Part shown: positions 62,983 to 64,000 of the stretch, piece after piece
Layout of the letters: each line of letters opens with the position of its first letter
Position numbering within the stretch: the first letter of the stretch is position 1
Assembly: GCF_026015985.1 (NCBI RefSeq)
Contig: NZ_CP110389.1
Location: 682,001 to 746,000, forward strand
DNA length: 64,000 nt
DNA from: Rhodopseudomonas sp. P2A-2r
Lineage (GTDB): Bacteria > Pseudomonadota > Alphaproteobacteria > Rhizobiales > Xanthobacteraceae
Reading direction: 5' to 3'
Notes under the pieces: generated by a model
The model's database searches: none
Seen by the model: only the letters and a program-made list of their open reading frames with translations
What the model was told of the DNA's origin: nothing
Position numbers and translations under genes: made by a program

Positions 62983-64000
62983 TCACGCATCGGCGATCAG
63001 GCCGGTGCCGGCCGGGACGATGGGCGGGATCGCCGATGCGCCGTGCAGGCGCAGTGCATGGGCGACCAGCCCGCGCATCACATTCGCGCGTGCTGTTCGT
63101 GCCATGAGATGACGCGCCGAGGTGAAATAGACGTATTCGAGCGCATTGCGGACGCCGACAGGACCAGCCGCGGTCAGCGCCTTCGTCACGTCCTCGGACA
63201 ACGGCTGATCGGCGGCCGTCATGGTCATGCCCATCATCACGACGAGTGCGGGCGGGCTGTAGGGGATGTCGTAGGCGAAGGTGTTGGCGGCATCGAGCGC
63301 TGCGCGGTCGCCCGACGCCAGTAGCGTGATACATTTCAGCACGCGCATATGCAGCATGAAATCGGACGCCGGATCGGCCATCTCGATGCCGCGGTCGAAC
63401 AGGATGACGGCTTCCTTGAAGTTGCCCCGCGCCTGCCGCAACTGACCCATCACGGGCAGCGCGGCGGCGAAGTCGGCCGTGCGTGCGAAGGCGCGTTCGG
63501 CGATATCTTCGGCCAGGTCGAGATGACCGCGATGAATGAAATACAGCAGCTTGGCGGCCGCCAGCATCAGCAGCGGATTGTTCTCGATGGCCGGCAAGCA
63601 ATCCAGCACGGTGGCCTCGATCTCGCTCTCAAGCTCGTCGCGTTCCTCGCTGCTGACACCCGTGAAGGGACTGGCGAGAACCAGGCGCGCGAACAGATGC
63701 AGGCACCATTGCAGCGCGATGTCGGGATTGGCGGGATTTTGCGCACGCATGGCGCTCAGCTCCTGGCCCTTCTTGAGCCAGGCTGGATTGGACGACGACA
63801 GCAAAGTCGACGCCTTGCGCAGGCGGATGTCGAGCGGCTGGTCGGACGGTGTGCCGAGCCCCGCCGAGGCATGGGCCAGCGCGTTTCGCAGCTCCTTGAT
63901 CGTGCCCTGCGAAACCCGCGTCGCTTCCGACGCAAAGGATGCGCTGTCGGCGAGATCGAGGCGGAACGCCCTGACGATGCGTTTCGACGGCATCTCGCGC
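62983..64000 (-). CDS. C-terminal part of a TPR-containing protein, 5' end outside window
   Basis: The frame is open to the window edge; an internal Met lies at 63993 (MPSKRIVRAFRLDLADSA), but the codons before it are also open. About 336 residues are visible. They form helical TPR-like repeats (ALQWCLHLFARLVLASPF, MLAAAKLLYFIHRGHLDLAEDIAERAF, GQLRQARGNFKEAVILFDRGIEMADP). The style resembles the C-terminal halves of SARP-like or adenylate-cyclase-like TPR regulators, but the N-terminal domain that would decide this is not in the window. Confidence 0.7.
   Translation of the reverse strand, partial: REMPSKRIVRAFRLDLADSASFASEATRVSQGTIKELRNALAHASAGLGTPSDQPLDIRLRKASTLLSSSNPAWLKKGQELSAMRAQNPANPDIALQWCLHLFARLVLASPFTGVSSEERDELESEIEATVLDCLPAIENNPLLMLAAAKLLYFIHRGHLDLAEDIAERAFARTADFAAALPVMGQLRQARGNFKEAVILFDRGIEMADPASDFMLHMRVLKCITLLASGDRAALDAANTFAYDIPYSPPALVVMMGMTMTAADQPLSEDVTKALTAAGPVGVRNALEYVYFTSARHLMARTARANVMRGLVAHALRLHGASAIPPIVPAGTGLIADA

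Noticed and set aside
1..64000. CRISPR array
   Set aside because: No set of regularly spaced short repeats was seen on either strand; the repeats found are few, unequal and far apart.

Overview
The window is GC-rich (apart from short AT-rich patches) and its proteins are typical of an alphaproteobacterium of the Bradyrhizobium/Rhodopseudomonas group. Evidence for this is the FixJ-type and HWE/HisKA_2-type signalling genes, a XapX protein, an alginate-export type porin, IorAB-like molybdenum hydroxylases, hydantoinase and amidohydrolase catabolic clusters, and a ParB/RepB-type mobile module. No rRNA, intact tRNA or CRISPR array was found. The genus is inferred from gene style only.

Layout. 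0-4.4 kb is a mobile region: a tyrosine integrase with an unknown gene directly behind it, a non-coding repeat, and an IS110-family insertion sequence. 4.4-16 kb is regulatory: a membrane-anchored SARP/BTAD regulator with a LuxR-type partner, a chemotaxis receptor lying between tRNA 3'-end scars, a chimeric TPR/solute-binding-protein ORF, and a three-gene two-component operon whose middle kinase is frameshifted. 16-24.9 kb is a metabolic and transport run (isochorismatase-like hydrolase, XapX, amidohydrolase, DoxX, MFS, VOC protein, outer-membrane porin, second MFS). 24.9-33.8 kb holds an AraC regulator, a dehalogenase-like hydrolase, a periplasmic IorAB-cytochrome c oxidoreductase, two secreted hydrolases and a DUF1275 membrane protein. 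34-38 kb has a second isochorismatase-like hydrolase, class II fumarase and a ThrE-type exporter. 38-42 kb is a graveyard of broken mobile-element genes (DUF5906 helicase remnant, frameshifted fragment, partial tandem duplication). 42-54 kb is a MocR regulator and an eight-gene catabolic operon (solute-binding protein, HyuA, HyuB, class III aminotransferase, NTF2-like, acyl-CoA ligase, DUF35, thiolase-like). 54.5-58.4 kb is a serine recombinase/ParB/RepB-ParB module with a divergent HTH gene. 58.8-64 kb has a metacaspase with a small secreted protein, an orphan gene bracketed by repeats, further tRNA-like scars, and the end of a TPR protein that runs off the window.

How it fits together. The 42-54 kb operon reads as an import and degradation route: ring opening of a lactam, hydantoin or oxoproline-like compound by HyuAB, transamination, CoA activation, then C-C cleavage or thiolysis by the DUF35/thiolase-like pair. 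The 25-33 kb cluster looks like a second xenobiotic or heterocycle oxidation cluster. Several genes carry single-base frameshifts (near 15.17, 39.92, 48.64, 50.87 and 57.83 kb). These are either real decay in an island or sequencing indels. Repeats shared between about 2.4, 7.8, 10.5 and 61 kb suggest repeated insertion and deletion at tRNA-derived attachment sites.
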